The position numbers were made by a program, and so were the translations under genes. From the NCBI GenBank assembly GCA_905182985.1, contig CAJJDN010000183.1:95040-159039 (forward strand): 64,000 nucleotides of DNA, in the 5' to 3' direction. The notes below the pieces were generated by a model. That model searched no databases. It was not told the DNA's origin and was given only the letters and a program-made list of their open reading frames with translations. This DNA comes from Paramecium sonneborni (taxonomy: Eukaryota; Ciliophora; Oligohymenophorea; Peniculida; Parameciidae). Each line of letters opens with the position of its first letter. Position 1 is the first letter of the stretch. Of the stretch, positions 1 to 12,046 are shown one piece after another.

Positions 1-846
1 ATTTACTCTAAGATACTTTGGAGATGCTATCTTGGTTTATATGTTCTTTTATCTTTATTTCTTTATTAAGTTTAATAAATTATTCTACTTTGAATTGGAT
101 TTCTCACGATAATTTTAGATACCTTCATTTTTATCACATCTAGTTTCTAAGGATTCAACTAATTGAACAGAATCTGTAAAAATTAATTTATTTTTTGGTG
201 CTTGAATTTATGAATCGATTCCATATAATCTAAAACAATCTTTTAAGAATCTATTCCTAGGAGTGATCTAATTAGATGATATAAGTTTCTCTTGAACATA
301 GGAATTATTAAAATTACTTTATCCACAATTAATATCTTAAAAATGTCTATCGAATGATTTCATACTTTCATCTTTTCTATTTGATGCTTACCTACTTAAA
401 CGATTAATTTTTGATTGTTAACTTGTTCGAAGATCTAACAATAATTGTTATTATAACTAATTCATGAAAGAGCCACGTTTACTCTTTGGAGGTGAAAATT
501 ATTTATTAGGAATCAATAAATTTAGAGTCTCTTAAAATTTTTATTTTATTTACTCTCTTGACATCTATATATGAGTATTGTGATCTAACATCAAATTACG
601 ATATTTTCTCCATTTTCTCGATGGATTTTATGTGTAAGCTCTTGCTGTGTAGTTTTGTAAATATTCTTGAATATCTCTCCTCTTAAAATAAATTGGATTC
701 TGTATTCTATGATTATTGGGACGATCCTCTTTCAATCTTTTATTTATTGATCTCCCTGAATTGTAATCTCTAAACCAAAAACTTTTTGAAAGAGACTACG
801 ATATTACTACTCTCCCAAGAGAATCTTTCTTTCTTGGTTTTATTTC
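1..846 (-). CDS. Ciliate-specific hypothetical protein, 3' end cut by window
   Basis: With TAA/TAG read as Gln, one minus-strand frame is open from about 846 to the window edge, roughly 280 codons without TGA. The translation is basic and rich in Asn, Gln and Ser; it begins with a KPRKKDSLGRVVIS-like stretch and contains charged segments such as RKWRKYRNLMLDH. I see no membrane segment and recognise no domain. The frame has no ATG near its upstream end. An ATG in another frame at 848 suggests that the first exon joins through an intron I could not place, so the 5' end is approximate. The C-terminus lies outside the window. Length and composition make it a credible gene; function is unknown. 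Confidence 0.6.
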
Positions 847-1944
847 ATTTGCCAGTTAGAAGAGTTTCTTTTTTTAAAAGTAGTTTAAGGGAGCCTAAAA
901 ATTTAAAAATGAATGTCCTTGTATCGCATTTAATTTATACATATAATAAATTATTTCAATAATTTATCACTTACAACTTTTAGTTATCAATTTTTCAAAA
1001 GTGCTAAAACTGAATGATAAAAACATTTCAATTAAATTTTATAATAATATTTCATTATAACAACTATTTATGAACATTAATAATAAAAAAAATTGAAAGA
1101 GATTTTAGCAAATTTATTACCATCACCTTCATTCATTCTTATAAATAATTCATATCTTTCAATTGAATATTAAAGAATCCCTTGAGTTGAATATCAGCAT
1201 CCACTTAGTAATTTATTTGATTGATAAATGAAAACAGAGCTACCTTATGAAGATTTATGCCTTTTATGACATAAGGCTAACTCAATTGTTTATTTTTAAA
1301 TATATTTTTAAGATTTTAAATTTGAAAAGTAGGCATCGAGTTTAAAAAAATTAAGAACTTAATTTTACAAAAAGATCTCATATATGAAGTGAGTAAAATA
1401 AAAAATCTCTTTTGAAAAGAATAATTATTTTTGTTAATCAGAATCAGTCATTATTATTGATTTAAATTAGTTGTTATTAGTTAAATTAATTTTAAATATC
1501 CTTCAATCTTCTATTTAACTTTTGAAATTTAATTAATTAAAAATTTGTTCTACAAAAAATAAAATTGAATATGTATAAAAGGATTCAATTAAAAATTTAA
1601 TTAGAGAGAAAGAATATTTAAACTTATTAAAGATATTAAATGTACAATAAAGAAAAATTACTAGACATAAGCATAATTCTGATAAAATTGGATATCTCCT
1701 TCAATTTTAAGAGAAATATTAAAATAAAAAACAGATTCTTTTGACAATAAGAAAGACTTTTCACTTAATTAGGAAAGAAAGCCGAAAATTATTCTTAGAA
1801 TAAAGTTTGAGAATATGAAAAATGTGTAGGAAAATTAATAGATTTATAATCGAGCTAAAATTGAAGAATGATTGAATAGATTTAATACTGTATTTAATTA
1901 AATATAGAGGTAGTTGTGTGATTAGATATAATTAATGATTTACT
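847..1944. other. Gene-poor AT-rich interval
   Basis: No convincing gene. A plus-strand frame near 1,565-1,815 reads IRKESRKLFLEQS-like protein before a TGA and could be a relic, but it is short enough to be chance in a genome where only TGA stops translation. Confidence 0.4.
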
Positions 1945-3384
1945 TCAAATTTTTTATTAACTTTACTCGTTTCTAAATATCTAGCTTATAGATTAATTGA
2001 AGACAAATTAAGTACTACATCGGTATTTTAACATATAAGATGTATTAGAAATGCTTCTTTTATGAGTACTATTATTCTTAGTTTAACTTTGAGTATTTTA
2101 TGTAAATGATTCTTAACTTGGTAAACTCTTTTTAATTGATTATGTATCATATTAAAAAGTACTTTATGAAGATTTCTACCTCATCATGATTTTTTTTTGT
2201 ATAGAATAGGTGGCTGTAGAAAATCTAGATTTATTGTCATGTACATTCTTATAACACTTTAAACATAATTTAATTTTTTAGTAAGTGAATGCTGAATTCG
2301 ATTTTAAACCTTAATAATGGTTAAAGTCCAAACTTGGATAAATAAATCTAAGAATCTTCGGAACCAAACAATTTTTATCCATTTCTATAATTGGAGGATC
2401 TTGTCTATATTTAATTTCATGATGTCTATCCCAACTTTCTATAATTTCTCTAATAGTTATCTAAAGAGTGATATAAATGCATCATATTTACTTCCTCAAA
2501 TAAATTTACATTCTAAATTACTTTACAACCAACACATCTTTGATTTGTATATTCAACTATGTTTGGACCTTTAGGTAAAGGTACTTTTAAAGTTAATCTC
2601 ACATTACTACTACTATTACTCTTTTATGTAGTTGTTCTAACTTTAGAGCAGAATAATAAATATATTAAACCATCTTCACCTTATCTAAAGTATAATTCCA
2701 TTAAAGATATCTTAATCTTCTCAAATGTCACATTATTAATATGTTAACAGATTTCTTAGCAAATTAATTCTAATGATTAAGCAAGGACATTTGAATTTAA
2801 TCTATAAAATTGCATAAATATATATATATATACGTAGTACTTATTGTTGGACCTCCATCAGTTTCAAATGTTGTGATTCTTTAATTGGGATTTAAAGAAT
2901 TGTTTTATATTTTGTTTATATTATAGATTTACTCGAAAATGCAACTATTCTTTTACCAAACACATTTTATTGTACTGTTACATTCTCTTTTAGGATATAT
3001 GAATCCCTATAATATACCCTCATCTAAATAGTCTAATTTCTCAATAAAATGACCAACTTCCATTTTATTCATATAATTAAATTTAAGCTTATCATTTTCT
3101 TCAAAAACCCACACTGCTTCTGTTTTATTTGTTTTATCTGAATTAAATAACTATTTCAAATAATCAGGATCTAATTTCTCTTTACTCTTTCTATAAATTA
3201 CTCCCTCCTTACTGAAATACCAAAATTTCACCTATCCTGCTTTTATTTAGAGAGTATAAGGAATATTAATTTTTGGTGCTTTCTATTAATTATATCTACT
3301 TACTTTTGAGATTGGATCTTTTAACCATAAGAAATGAAGTAAATCATAAACAAACCCATCTGTTTCTGAAAATTTTAACTGCAT
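1945..3384 (-). CDS. Paramecium-type hypothetical protein with two CxxC pairs, 452 aa
   Basis: The ATG at 3384 opens MQLKFSETDGFVYDLLHFLW. Three introns restore one frame to the TGA at 1945: 21 nt near residue 33, 29 nt at 2720-2748 and 31 nt at 2405-2435, leaving 453 codons. Without the last two introns the gene looks frameshifted, and the exact divisibility supports them. The middle carries RCVGCK and the C-terminal half LCLKCYK, two CxxC pairs that could bind one zinc ion; this is inference. Between them lies a PPIIEMDKNCLVPKILRFI segment that resembles, from memory, a recurrent Paramecium family of unknown role. The tail is Ser/Gln-rich. No signal peptide or membrane span is evident. Confidence 0.7.
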
Positions 3385-3954
3385 TGTGCAAATAACAAAT
3401 TATTTATAAATTATTGATAAATTTTGTAATTATTAATCTTAATTTCATTTTACTTTTTAAATTTTGGATCTTAATATTTGAAGTTGTATTTATTATTATT
3501 ATAATATCTAAAAAATTGTTATAAGAGTTTACATTAGAGGTTTTGTAAATTATAATAATTACAATAATATTTTGCACAATTAAATATAAATTTATTCTTC
3601 AAATTATATTGATTTAAATATCAAATTTATTAAAGAAAGATTATTTGTAAAATATTGACTAATAATCTGCTTTGCGTCTAATTGTTGAATATAAAAATGA
3701 TCACTATAAGTAATAGTAAAATGAAGCTATTTATTAATTATAATTATAATAGATTGAAATAGGAATCACTATGCATAATACTAATTTCAAATAGGATGCG
3801 CTTGTATATATAAAAATAGGAGGTATGAAAACACAATACTGTTTTTTGGATTATCTGAAGATAATAATATTTTTGTATAAAATGTAGTGTAAATCAGATT
3901 AAGTGATGAAAATTAAATATGCTTACATAATTTTTAATTTTTATAAGTATAGTT
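3385..3954. other. Intergenic AT-rich DNA
   Basis: Separates the divergent 1945-3384 gene from the kinase relic. No coding or RNA signal seen. Confidence 0.4.
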
Positions 3955-4982
3955 TATATTTAAAGAGGTTCTTAAAAGAGGAGGATATAGAAAGGTTGTT
4001 TTGGTGAATTAAATTAGGTTATGAAAATTATATAAAATGAAAATAATTCGAAAAGACTTAATATAAACATTTTAGCAATGGTTTAATATCCTTTGATAGT
4101 AAAATTATATTATGCATTTTAAACAAAGTATAAATTATACTTAGTGATTGATTTTATCAAAAGGAGGTATTATTATAATAATTAATATATAAAAGGAGAA
4201 TTATTTGATCATTTGAAACGAATAGGTAAAATTGAAGAAACTTGGGCTGAATTCTATTGTGCAGACATTATTTTGGCTATTTGAATAACAAGAATATCAT
4301 CTATGGAGATTTGAAACCTGAAAATGTATTATTAGATTCTGAAGGTCATATAAAGATTATAGATTTTGGTTTATGCAAGACTAATATTAATGAAGGAGAT
4401 TTCACTACAACTTTATGTGGCACTTTTGATTATATGGCTCTCGAAATCTATTTAAAAAGGTATTATTTATATATCAATTATAAGGGTCATAATAAATCTG
4501 CTGATTGGTATTCTTTAGGCATAATTCTCTATGTAATGTTATAAGTTATTCCTCCATTTTATTCATAAAATAAATGATAAGAAATAGATTATAAAAATAA
4601 ATTGAATTTAATACACCTATCTCTGATGAAGCTATTGATTTACTCAAATAATTGCTAAAGAATAATGTATTTATTTATTTATCATTTCTATAAGCCAACA
4701 GATCGTCTAGGATCAAATGGAGTTAATGAAATTAAATAACATTCATTTTTTCATGATTTGAATTGGAATAATCTCTTTTCATAGCTAAATTACTTAGTGA
4801 TAGAGACTTAAGAAATTTAGATCCTGTATTATATTAAATTTATTATTTACATAGACATTTATCAAAGAATAATTACAGGATACTCCAACATAATCTATTC
4901 CTTAAAAGGATTACTATGATCAATTCACTTTCTAAGAATCTGAAATGTTTCTTACAATTAATTAGAGTTTCTCACTTAATAA
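3955..4982 (+). pseudogene. Decayed AGC-family protein kinase
   Basis: Pieces of an AGC kinase appear in order but in different frames. They are a glycine-loop remnant (LKRGGYRKVVLV), a VAMK-like MKIIRKDL, the hinge part IDFIKGG/GELFDHLKR split by a likely 29 nt intron, the catalytic loop [14 protein letters not shown], the DFG stretch [33 protein letters not shown], the C-lobe PTDRLGS after a 28 nt intron, and a C-terminal hydrophobic-motif region QESEMFLTINQSFS. In-frame TGA codons occur near 4021, 4270 and 4576, and frames shift at about 4268, 4572 and 4790 with material missing. The HRD arginine is Gly and APE reads ALE. The lesions cannot be removed by plausible introns, so this is a relic, not a functional kinase. 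Confidence 0.75.
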
Positions 4983-5036
4983 ATGATTATTATTAATTAT
5001 ATTCAATTTATAAATAAAAAATTAGCAGCATCAAGG

Positions 5037-5507
5037 ATGGATAATGGATAAATAATTAACTTTTAAGATTTCAATGAGATTCAATCTGATTAAGACTATA
5101 TTGCATTTACCTTTAGCAATAAGAATAAAAAACTCAAGAATTATGAAAAAGCTTTAGAAAAATTCAAATCTTCAATTTAATAAGGCTTTTTCTATATTAA
5201 TAACAATTTTGATTTCTTCAATCTTAATAAATCCTAAGATGGTATACTCATTGATGAATAAAATAATATCATTGAACTCATTGATGATGATATTATTGGT
5301 ACCTAACTTGTTATTAAAAAAGATAAAAGTCTTCTATTAAATGACAGAAAAAGACATCTAATCAATATTGACCCTTATTCTTATAAAATTGATATTAAAC
5401 TACCAGTTAAAAACCAAAAAAACAATAGTGTTTTGAATAAAATTGATTTATTAATTAAAGAAGAAAAGAATAAGATAAAGAAAAAAATCATACAAAAAAA
5501 ATTGTGA
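5037..5507 (+). CDS. Hypothetical protein, 156 aa
   Basis: The frame starting MDNGQIINFQDFNEIQSDQ runs intronless to TGA at 5505-5507. An in-frame ATG at 4983 would add 18 residues. The protein is acidic in the first two thirds (DGILIDEQNNIIELIDDD) and strongly basic at the C-terminus, ending in a Lys/Ile-rich helix. No recognised domain, signal peptide or membrane helix. It lies just downstream of the kinase relic on the same strand, so it might be a surviving 3' exon of that locus, although AGC kinases do not normally carry such a tail. Confidence 0.5.
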
Positions 5508-8457
5508 AAGAATATTTAACAGTGTTATAAAAATTATTTTTTATAATTCATTAAAATACATATATACAATAAATTAAAATTCAAAATACTTAAATTTTAT
5601 AAGTCTCTTAAATCATTTCAAATATCTCTACTTTATTAAATATATATTGAGACTAATTTCAAAAAAATCTAAATTTAGCTGTTTTTTTTTTACATATATC
5701 TTTTGTTTCTTTTAAATTGAGTTTTTTAATAGAAAAAGATATATTTTATTATCCTTTAAAATATATATCATAAATATAGCTTTCTCATATTTTAAATAAT
5801 ATAACATATTCATTAGTGAATACTTAATTCTATTTCATATATAAATTATCAATTATTTTAATGCCTGTTCTCAATTTTCTTTGATTAAACAAATCTTACT
5901 TCTAAATCAGATTAAGTTTTTAAAGAAAATGTATAAATAATTATATTATGTAACCAGAAATTTAATTTCATAAAAATGAAGAAATTTAGACTAAAACATT
6001 TGCTAATTAAACATTTTAACATTTAATTGCAAAAACTAACCTTGTTTCTGAGAGCTGAAATTCTTCCTTTTAAGAAATATTCAAGCTTTTGTGATTCTCA
6101 TTCAGAAAAAAATTTGTATTTTACTTATATTGAATATGTAATAAGAAAGAAAAGGAAGTTATGTATGTTGGCATTATATCTTAGGATATAAACACGAAAA
6201 GAATAAATGGATAACAAAAATTTGTACATTAAATATTCAAGATTATAATCAAAGTATTGTCTATTCTCTTAAACACCAATTTTTCTCTTATCTTCCACTG
6301 CCTAAAATGTTCAATTTTAATCGAAAAATTTCACTTTATATAAATAATTTCTAAATTAATTGTGCAGAATAGACCTTTAATTATAATTTGAGATAAATTG
6401 GAATAATTCCAAATCAGCTTCTCTAAATTAATTTTTTATTAAATGAGATAAATATTTTCTTTCTAATCAATAATACATTTAAAAAGATTCTATGAGAGTA
6501 ATCAACAATATGCTAATTGTCAGTCAACTAACAGCCTAAAAATTAGATAGAGATTAATTTAAATTTACAATGTGATATTGATATATTCAATAATTGTAAT
6601 TAAAATAGATTATAAGTATCGAATTATTTAGAATCTATTAATTCAATGTTTTAAATAATTTTTTATATTTCTCCTTTTGTTTTAAAGATTTATGTCATTC
6701 AATGATTCAAATTGGTTAGGTTTTAAACAAGATAAATTTCCTAAGTAATTGCTCTTAAATACCTTAATGAACTTAATTTTTGGATTTCTAATTAAAGTAG
6801 TTGAAAAAAAATTCAATTTTTTGAAATGTTTGTTGTTTTTTAGAAATTGGAGAATTTATAAATTTTTTTTTCCGACTGCCACAATTAAATGAAATTTGAA
6901 GAAATTATTATAATTTAAGAAAATTTTAATAATCTTTATTTTTTGAATTTACTGAAAAAAACTTCCAATTTATTAAAGTTAAAAAAAATATTATTATCAT
7001 ATAATTTTTATCCTGCTATTTAAAGCTCAATACAATTTGTGAACCAAAACAAATATTAAATTTTCAATCATAAAAGCTAATTGGAGTTACTATATGATTA
7101 AATTTGAGATGTAATCAAGTAGAGAACACCATAAGTGTTTGAAATTATTATTTGAAAGAAACCAATAAAAAATTTAAAATAATAAAAGTTAATTTAATTA
7201 AAAATTTTATAAAATTATAAGCATTTGTTGAAATAGGTTTAACACTTCAGTAGAAATAAAAATCATGTTTGATGAATTCACAAGCTTTAGGTAATTTATA
7301 TTTTAATGATTTCTTAATAAAAAACTGCTAATTTCATTTACATTTTAATTAATTAATTTAAAAGAAAAGATGAAATACCATTTAATGAGGATCATTCAAA
7401 ATCATAGAAAAAAAGAATATTGCTTCTCTTAAGTCTAATCTTTATTTTAGTTATAAATTGTTGATAATGATAATTAGTTTTTGTTTTGTATGTAAATTAG
7501 ATAAATTCTCAAATATTTAATAATTTATCTTAATAAAACTGAAACTAATTAATAATTTTCAATAATTTAATAAAAATTATTAGATGATGTAATTAAATAA
7601 ATAGGTTTGATTGAGCATTTAAGATAAAAGAGATTAAAAAATTGATTTTTATTTAATTAAATTATTTAATATTTAAATGATAATAATATTAATTATTTTA
7701 CTTTTAGAACAAAAATTTTTATTTTATTTAATAAGACATAAATTCAACTTTGTTTAAATATGAATTAGGATTGATAGCCAATTTAAAAATATATTTATTT
7801 TTTTTTTTAATATTTTAATAAAATTAGTATTGTTGAATTGAAAATTATGGATTATTTATTTGATTAACTAAATATTTTTAGAGTTAAGTTTATGGATAAA
7901 GTGTTGAATGAGGGGAGCTAAAAGAATTAATATTGGATTTGGAAAATTTATTAAAAAACAATTATAAAAAATTACAAATTCAAAATTGATCTAAGCCTAA
8001 TACTAAAAGACTTGAAGTAACATTTGGATCAATTTAATTTTCAAGATTATCATCTATACTTTCAGTAGGTTCTTCATAATGGATTAAAACTAATTTTGGA
8101 AATCCATAGTATTATTAATGTTTAGAGGATGTTTTATTAGGGAGTTTATTACATCTATTACCTAAAAATGAATATAATTTGAGTTATTACATATGCTTCT
8201 GAAGGAGAAATTGAGATTTTTACAAATAGTGCAAACCCAATCACCATTTCGATGCTTTTTCTTCACAATGTAAGGAGAATTATTCATGTAAATTTTATTA
8301 TTATTTGAATTCAAAATAAAATAACAATATATACATGAAATTAGAATTTATTATTTATAATATTGGAGGGAATAATAAATGATTGTTAGTTTTGTTAAAA
8401 AAGATACAAAATAAAGTCAGACGTTTTGAATTGTAAATTGTATTAATAATATTTATA
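5508..8457. other. Gene-poor AT-rich interval with a possible coding relic
   Basis: No gene could be supported across 3 kb. Both strands are open near 5,870-6,445, but the translations are Ile/Phe/Leu-rich with few acidic residues and no motif. Around 7,870-8,270 the plus strand shows protein-like patches (ELKELILDLENLLKNN, then EDVLLGSLLHLLPKNE) interrupted by TGA, consistent with a decayed gene. Confidence 0.4.
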
Positions 8458-9980
8458 ATGAATTAATAATAATAACAAGGTTCGATATAAAATAATTGGG
8501 AACTATAATAGGATGGTTAGGTGAATGAAATAGATACATAGATTAATTTGGAAGTAGCATACACTTGGTTAACATCAGTATATAATGCCATAATTAGGCT
8601 TTATTGTTAGTAGTATTGTTTAATTCATTTCTTTCTCTGTTATTGTCATCTTTAACATTTGGATTAAGTTTCAGAATTCCTCTATTGTTCTTGAGTGTAG
8701 TACATTTGATTTACTTAATAAAAGTATGTGTAGTTCATAATAAAACGTAAAAAATATTAAGTAAAATAAGGAGGGCTAAAACTGATTTTGATTGTTGTTT
8801 TGAAATGACATGGAGCATAGGACTTATATCTTATTATGTAATAAGTTAAAATTAAAAATAGAGTTGCTTGATTTATTTTGTTGAATACCATAGATTTTAA
8901 ATACAATATTTAGGAATGATGTTATGCATTTACAATGCAATATGGATGTTTTATAGCGGAGTCAAACTACATAAAAAGAAATCTGAAAAATAATAGTTTA
9001 AATTGGTATAACAAGATTATTAATATAGTTGGGTGTGTTTGCAAAGTTATGTTTTGTAATATAAATTACATTTATAAATCTAAAATTAATCGATTGGTTA
9101 GCTATTCATTGGTTATATGCTTTTGTATTGATATGGCTTTTCTTGTTTGTAGCAATATTTTTAGAGTTGATATCATTATTTAATTTGAGTGCCCAAATAA
9201 ATAAATATTTTAGTAGTAACAATGTAGGAGTGAAGGTGTAGATGGGAACAAAAATAATTGGATTATTTTGGATTTGTTTGTTTTTCTTAAGTTTTGCAGG
9301 AGTACCAACATATACAATGATAAATTTGTGTATATACTTGGAAGAAGAGTAAGGAAGAAAAAATTATTTACTGGCAATAATTATAAGTGTATTTTACACA
9401 ATAATATATATGGCGTATACAATATATCATAAGGAGTTATTAACATTATTTATATTGAATTTGCATTACTTTAGTCATATAAATGAAGATAGGAATTAGG
9501 ATAGGCATATTTTGAGTTTTCCAAGTTCAAGAAGCTAAAAGAAGTTTATTTACTCACTTAAAGAGAATATGAATAATAAGAACAATATTTAAGATTATCC
9601 ATAATAAATGATAAAGATATCAAGCACTTATTACTTACCAGATGAATTAGTTATGAAAAGACATTAAACAGAAGTGAATAATAATATGATTTCTAATAAA
9701 TAATCTACAATTACTGAGGTAGCAGTTTAAGAAACAACAATAAAACAATGTTTTAATTGTTTCTAAAGATAAAGTTGTGTAGTATATATGCCATGTGGTC
9801 ATGGAGGAATGTGTTAAGAATGTGCTCTAAAATGGTATGAATAAAATAAAGAATGTCCTATTTGCAGAAGTGTAATAATGTTTATTATATATTTTCAATT
9901 AGAACATTAAGGCTATACTCTAAATAGAATAGATAGATGAATAGACAGTTAAAGTTATTGAAATTATTGCTCAAAACTGA
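8458..9980 (+). CDS. Multispan membrane RING-finger protein, probable E3 ubiquitin ligase
   Basis: The start MNQQQQQGSIQNNWELQQ leads into about seven hydrophobic segments (for example WLYAFVLIWLFLFVAIFLEL), then a cytosolic tail and a C-terminal RING. The RING reads CFNC, MPCGHGGMCQEC, CPIC, a C3HC4-type ligand set, near residues 415-455. Such RINGs recruit E2 enzymes for ubiquitin transfer; the membrane is not known. Introns at 8578-8597 (20 nt), 9006-9028 (23 nt) and 9872-9902 (31 nt) give 483 codons; a further in-phase 24 nt intron near 8838 is possible and would shorten it by 8 residues. It is the first gene of a tight same-strand block; the next ATG is 37 bp away. Confidence 0.85.
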
Positions 9981-10017
9981 CAAACCATAAATTGATTTAT
10001 TACTTAATAATTAAATT

Positions 10018-10489
10018 ATGAAACAACCCATCTTAAATAAGGGCTCAAAACCTGAAAAGAATCCAACTTCTTACAATAATGATGGTTTTGGAAGAGATAC
10101 ATATATTTCCTATAATAATGGTGGAAATTTCGGTACTGAATTCAGATTTCTTACTATACAATAAAACAGATCAGGAATGAATATGATGCCAAGTCCTGCT
10201 TCTAGAGCATCAGAAGTGCCTTAACGTATATTCTATTAATGTGATGGAACTGGAAGAGATACATATGTTTTGTATTATCTATCATTTATTTAGATAAAAT
10301 GTATAGGAAAAATACTCTCCGATGCAAAATTATAAGAGAATGCTCAGAAGTTCAGATCAATTCTTCTCCACTCCTAAATATAGGTATGAATTGCCACCTC
10401 TTGCAAGAGAAAAGTTTAGGAGAACCCAATAATCTTAGAGGAGTCTCATCGGTCGATTATCATAACCTAAAATAAAACAAAGTTGTTGA
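10018..10489 (+). CDS. GRDTY-repeat protein, 149 aa
   Basis: The start MKQPILNKGSKPEKNPTSYN leads to two copies of a short motif, DGFGRDTYI and DGTGRDTYV, about 55 residues apart. The second sits just before a 22 nt intron; its removal gives 150 codons ending at TGA 10487-10489. The protein is basic, Arg/Ser/Gln-rich and lacks membrane segments. I recall similar GRD(S/T)Y repeats in axonemal or flagellar proteins of unknown detail, which would suit the CFAP141-like gene in this block, but that link is from memory. Only 10 bp separate its stop from the next ATG. Confidence 0.7.
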
Positions 10490-10499
10490 ATTATAATTA

Positions 10500-11457
10500 A
10501 TGGAATAACAATTGATTGAATATTTCCCTCTTAATACTTTAATGCTTATTAATGGTTCATTCCCTATGCCACTCATGATCACTAAAAAACTATTCAATAC
10601 ACAATATGAAAAAACTACTCCCACCATCTAAATGAAAAAAAAAATTAGAAAGTTTTATCATAAAAGACATTTCCTATTCAAAAAATTTGATTAAGGAATT
10701 GTTTTAGATGAAGAATCATGGTACTCAGTTGTACCTGAAGAAGTTGCTTCATATATTGCTGAACGATTGCATAAAAGAATCAATGATCAAAAAATCAATA
10801 TAAAATAAATTATTGATGGATTCTGTGGCTCTGGCGGTTTAGCCATTTAATTAGCTCATAAATTCAATAATCTTTTGTGTATTGATCTAGATCCTATTAA
10901 ATTGTAAAATTTAAAAGCCAATTCACTTATTTACTAAAAAACAATTTAAACCCAACTTAATGATTTTTTATTGTTTGAATGTGAGTTTGATGAGAATATT
11001 ATATTGACTTTATGTCCACCTTGGTATATAAAGATATTTATTAATTTTTAGGGGTGGATTAAATTATCATAAAAAAGAAGTTTATGATCTTGAAAAAGAC
11101 ATGACTCCTAATTTAAGTGATATTTTGAGAAAGGCTTTTTCTATAAGTTGTAACATTGTTCTTCAATTACCTAAGAATATATCAATTTCATAATTAATTA
11201 CTATAATTCAATAATAATCATAAGATTTAAACTTTAAACGATACTCTCTTGAGATAGAAATGATTTATATTAATAATTAAATAAGTTAATTGTTTGTGTA
11301 TTTTGGAAATATAGTGAAATGTAATTATGATGCTGAGATAGATTGCATATTAAAATCACAAACTCATTTAGATAGAAAAACAATAAAAGAATAAGGATTA
11401 GTATAGACTTTATAGAAATTAGAAATACATGATTAAGTTAATTTATAAAAATAATGA
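10500..11457 (+). CDS. TGS1: TGS1-like RNA cap trimethylguanosine synthase, 309 aa
   Basis: This family converts the m7G cap of snRNA, snoRNA and telomerase RNA to 2,2,7-trimethylguanosine using S-adenosylmethionine. Visible motifs are DEESWYSVVPEEVA (the family's W-x-S-V-x-P-E region), the SAM-binding IDGFCGSGGLAIQLA near residue 103, LCIDLDP at strand beta-2, and the catalytic CPPWGG, whose Trp codon is split by a 28 nt intron at 11024-11051. The intron leaves 310 codons ending at TGA 11455-11457. The N-terminus lacks the long extension of the animal protein and is close to the minimal catalytic form. Its stop codon overlaps the next gene's ATG. Confidence 0.93.
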
Positions 11458-12017
11458 AATAAAAAATTGATCGTTCACGTATTCCTAACTCGTCTTAAGA
11501 CATTTTAATAGTTCCTGTTTATGCAGATAAATTAGGTTTTTCATTACCTGCAAAGTTACCTTACATGCCAGTATCTGAAGATTCAATATCTGAAACTGTA
11601 TTTTAAGCAAATCGTATTTGTTAAAAAATTAGATGTGAAAAGAGTAGAATAGAAGAAAGTGACCCATTAGAAACTGAAAAGTTTTATGGTATTTTAAAAT
11701 ATAATATATTTTCAGTTACATCTTCATGGGTCTTATTCATAGTAGGAGTCATCCTATTTGTATTAGGTTTCTCATATGAAGATTTGAAATCAACATTAAC
11801 TTTGCTTGGTACAATTTTTATTGTTTTACCTACACTTATATCTATTATTGTAGTTATTATTAGTATCACTAAATCTCCTAAATTAATTGATCTTGAATAA
11901 GAATGCACCAAGAAATTAGGAGAATTCTTTGAAGTTCAAAATCAATAGTATAGAAAAAAGGGATTATAATGGTCAATTGGAGATGAAATGTTATGGATTT
12001 AGTTGGAAAAAATATGA
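11454..12017 (+). CDS. Two-transmembrane-helix protein, 178 aa
   Basis: The start MKQKIDRSRIPNSSQDILI uses an ATG that overlaps the TGS1 stop as ATGA. A 27 nt in-phase intron near 11,693 precedes the first hydrophobic segment (SWVLFIVGVILFVLGFSYED), which is followed by a short loop and a second segment (LLGTIFIVLPTLISIIVVII). Both termini are charged, and the tail ends GDEMLWIQLEKI. This hairpin layout with two cytosolic ends is seen in many small endomembrane proteins, but I cannot place the family. If translation began at the internal Met of PYMPVSEDS, the overlap would vanish and the protein would be about 38 residues shorter. Confidence 0.75.
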
Positions 12018-12046
12018 CTTTAAATTATTAATTTATATAACAAACA

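Noticed and set aside
2405..2435. Apparent frameshift in the gene at 1945-3384
   Set aside because: A 31 nt GTT...TAG intron joins the frames and yields 453 codons.
5870..6445. Long open frames on both strands
   Set aside because: With TGA as the only stop, frames over 100 codons occur by chance in 75% AT DNA. The translations have few acidic residues, no motif and no clear start, and the two strands compete.
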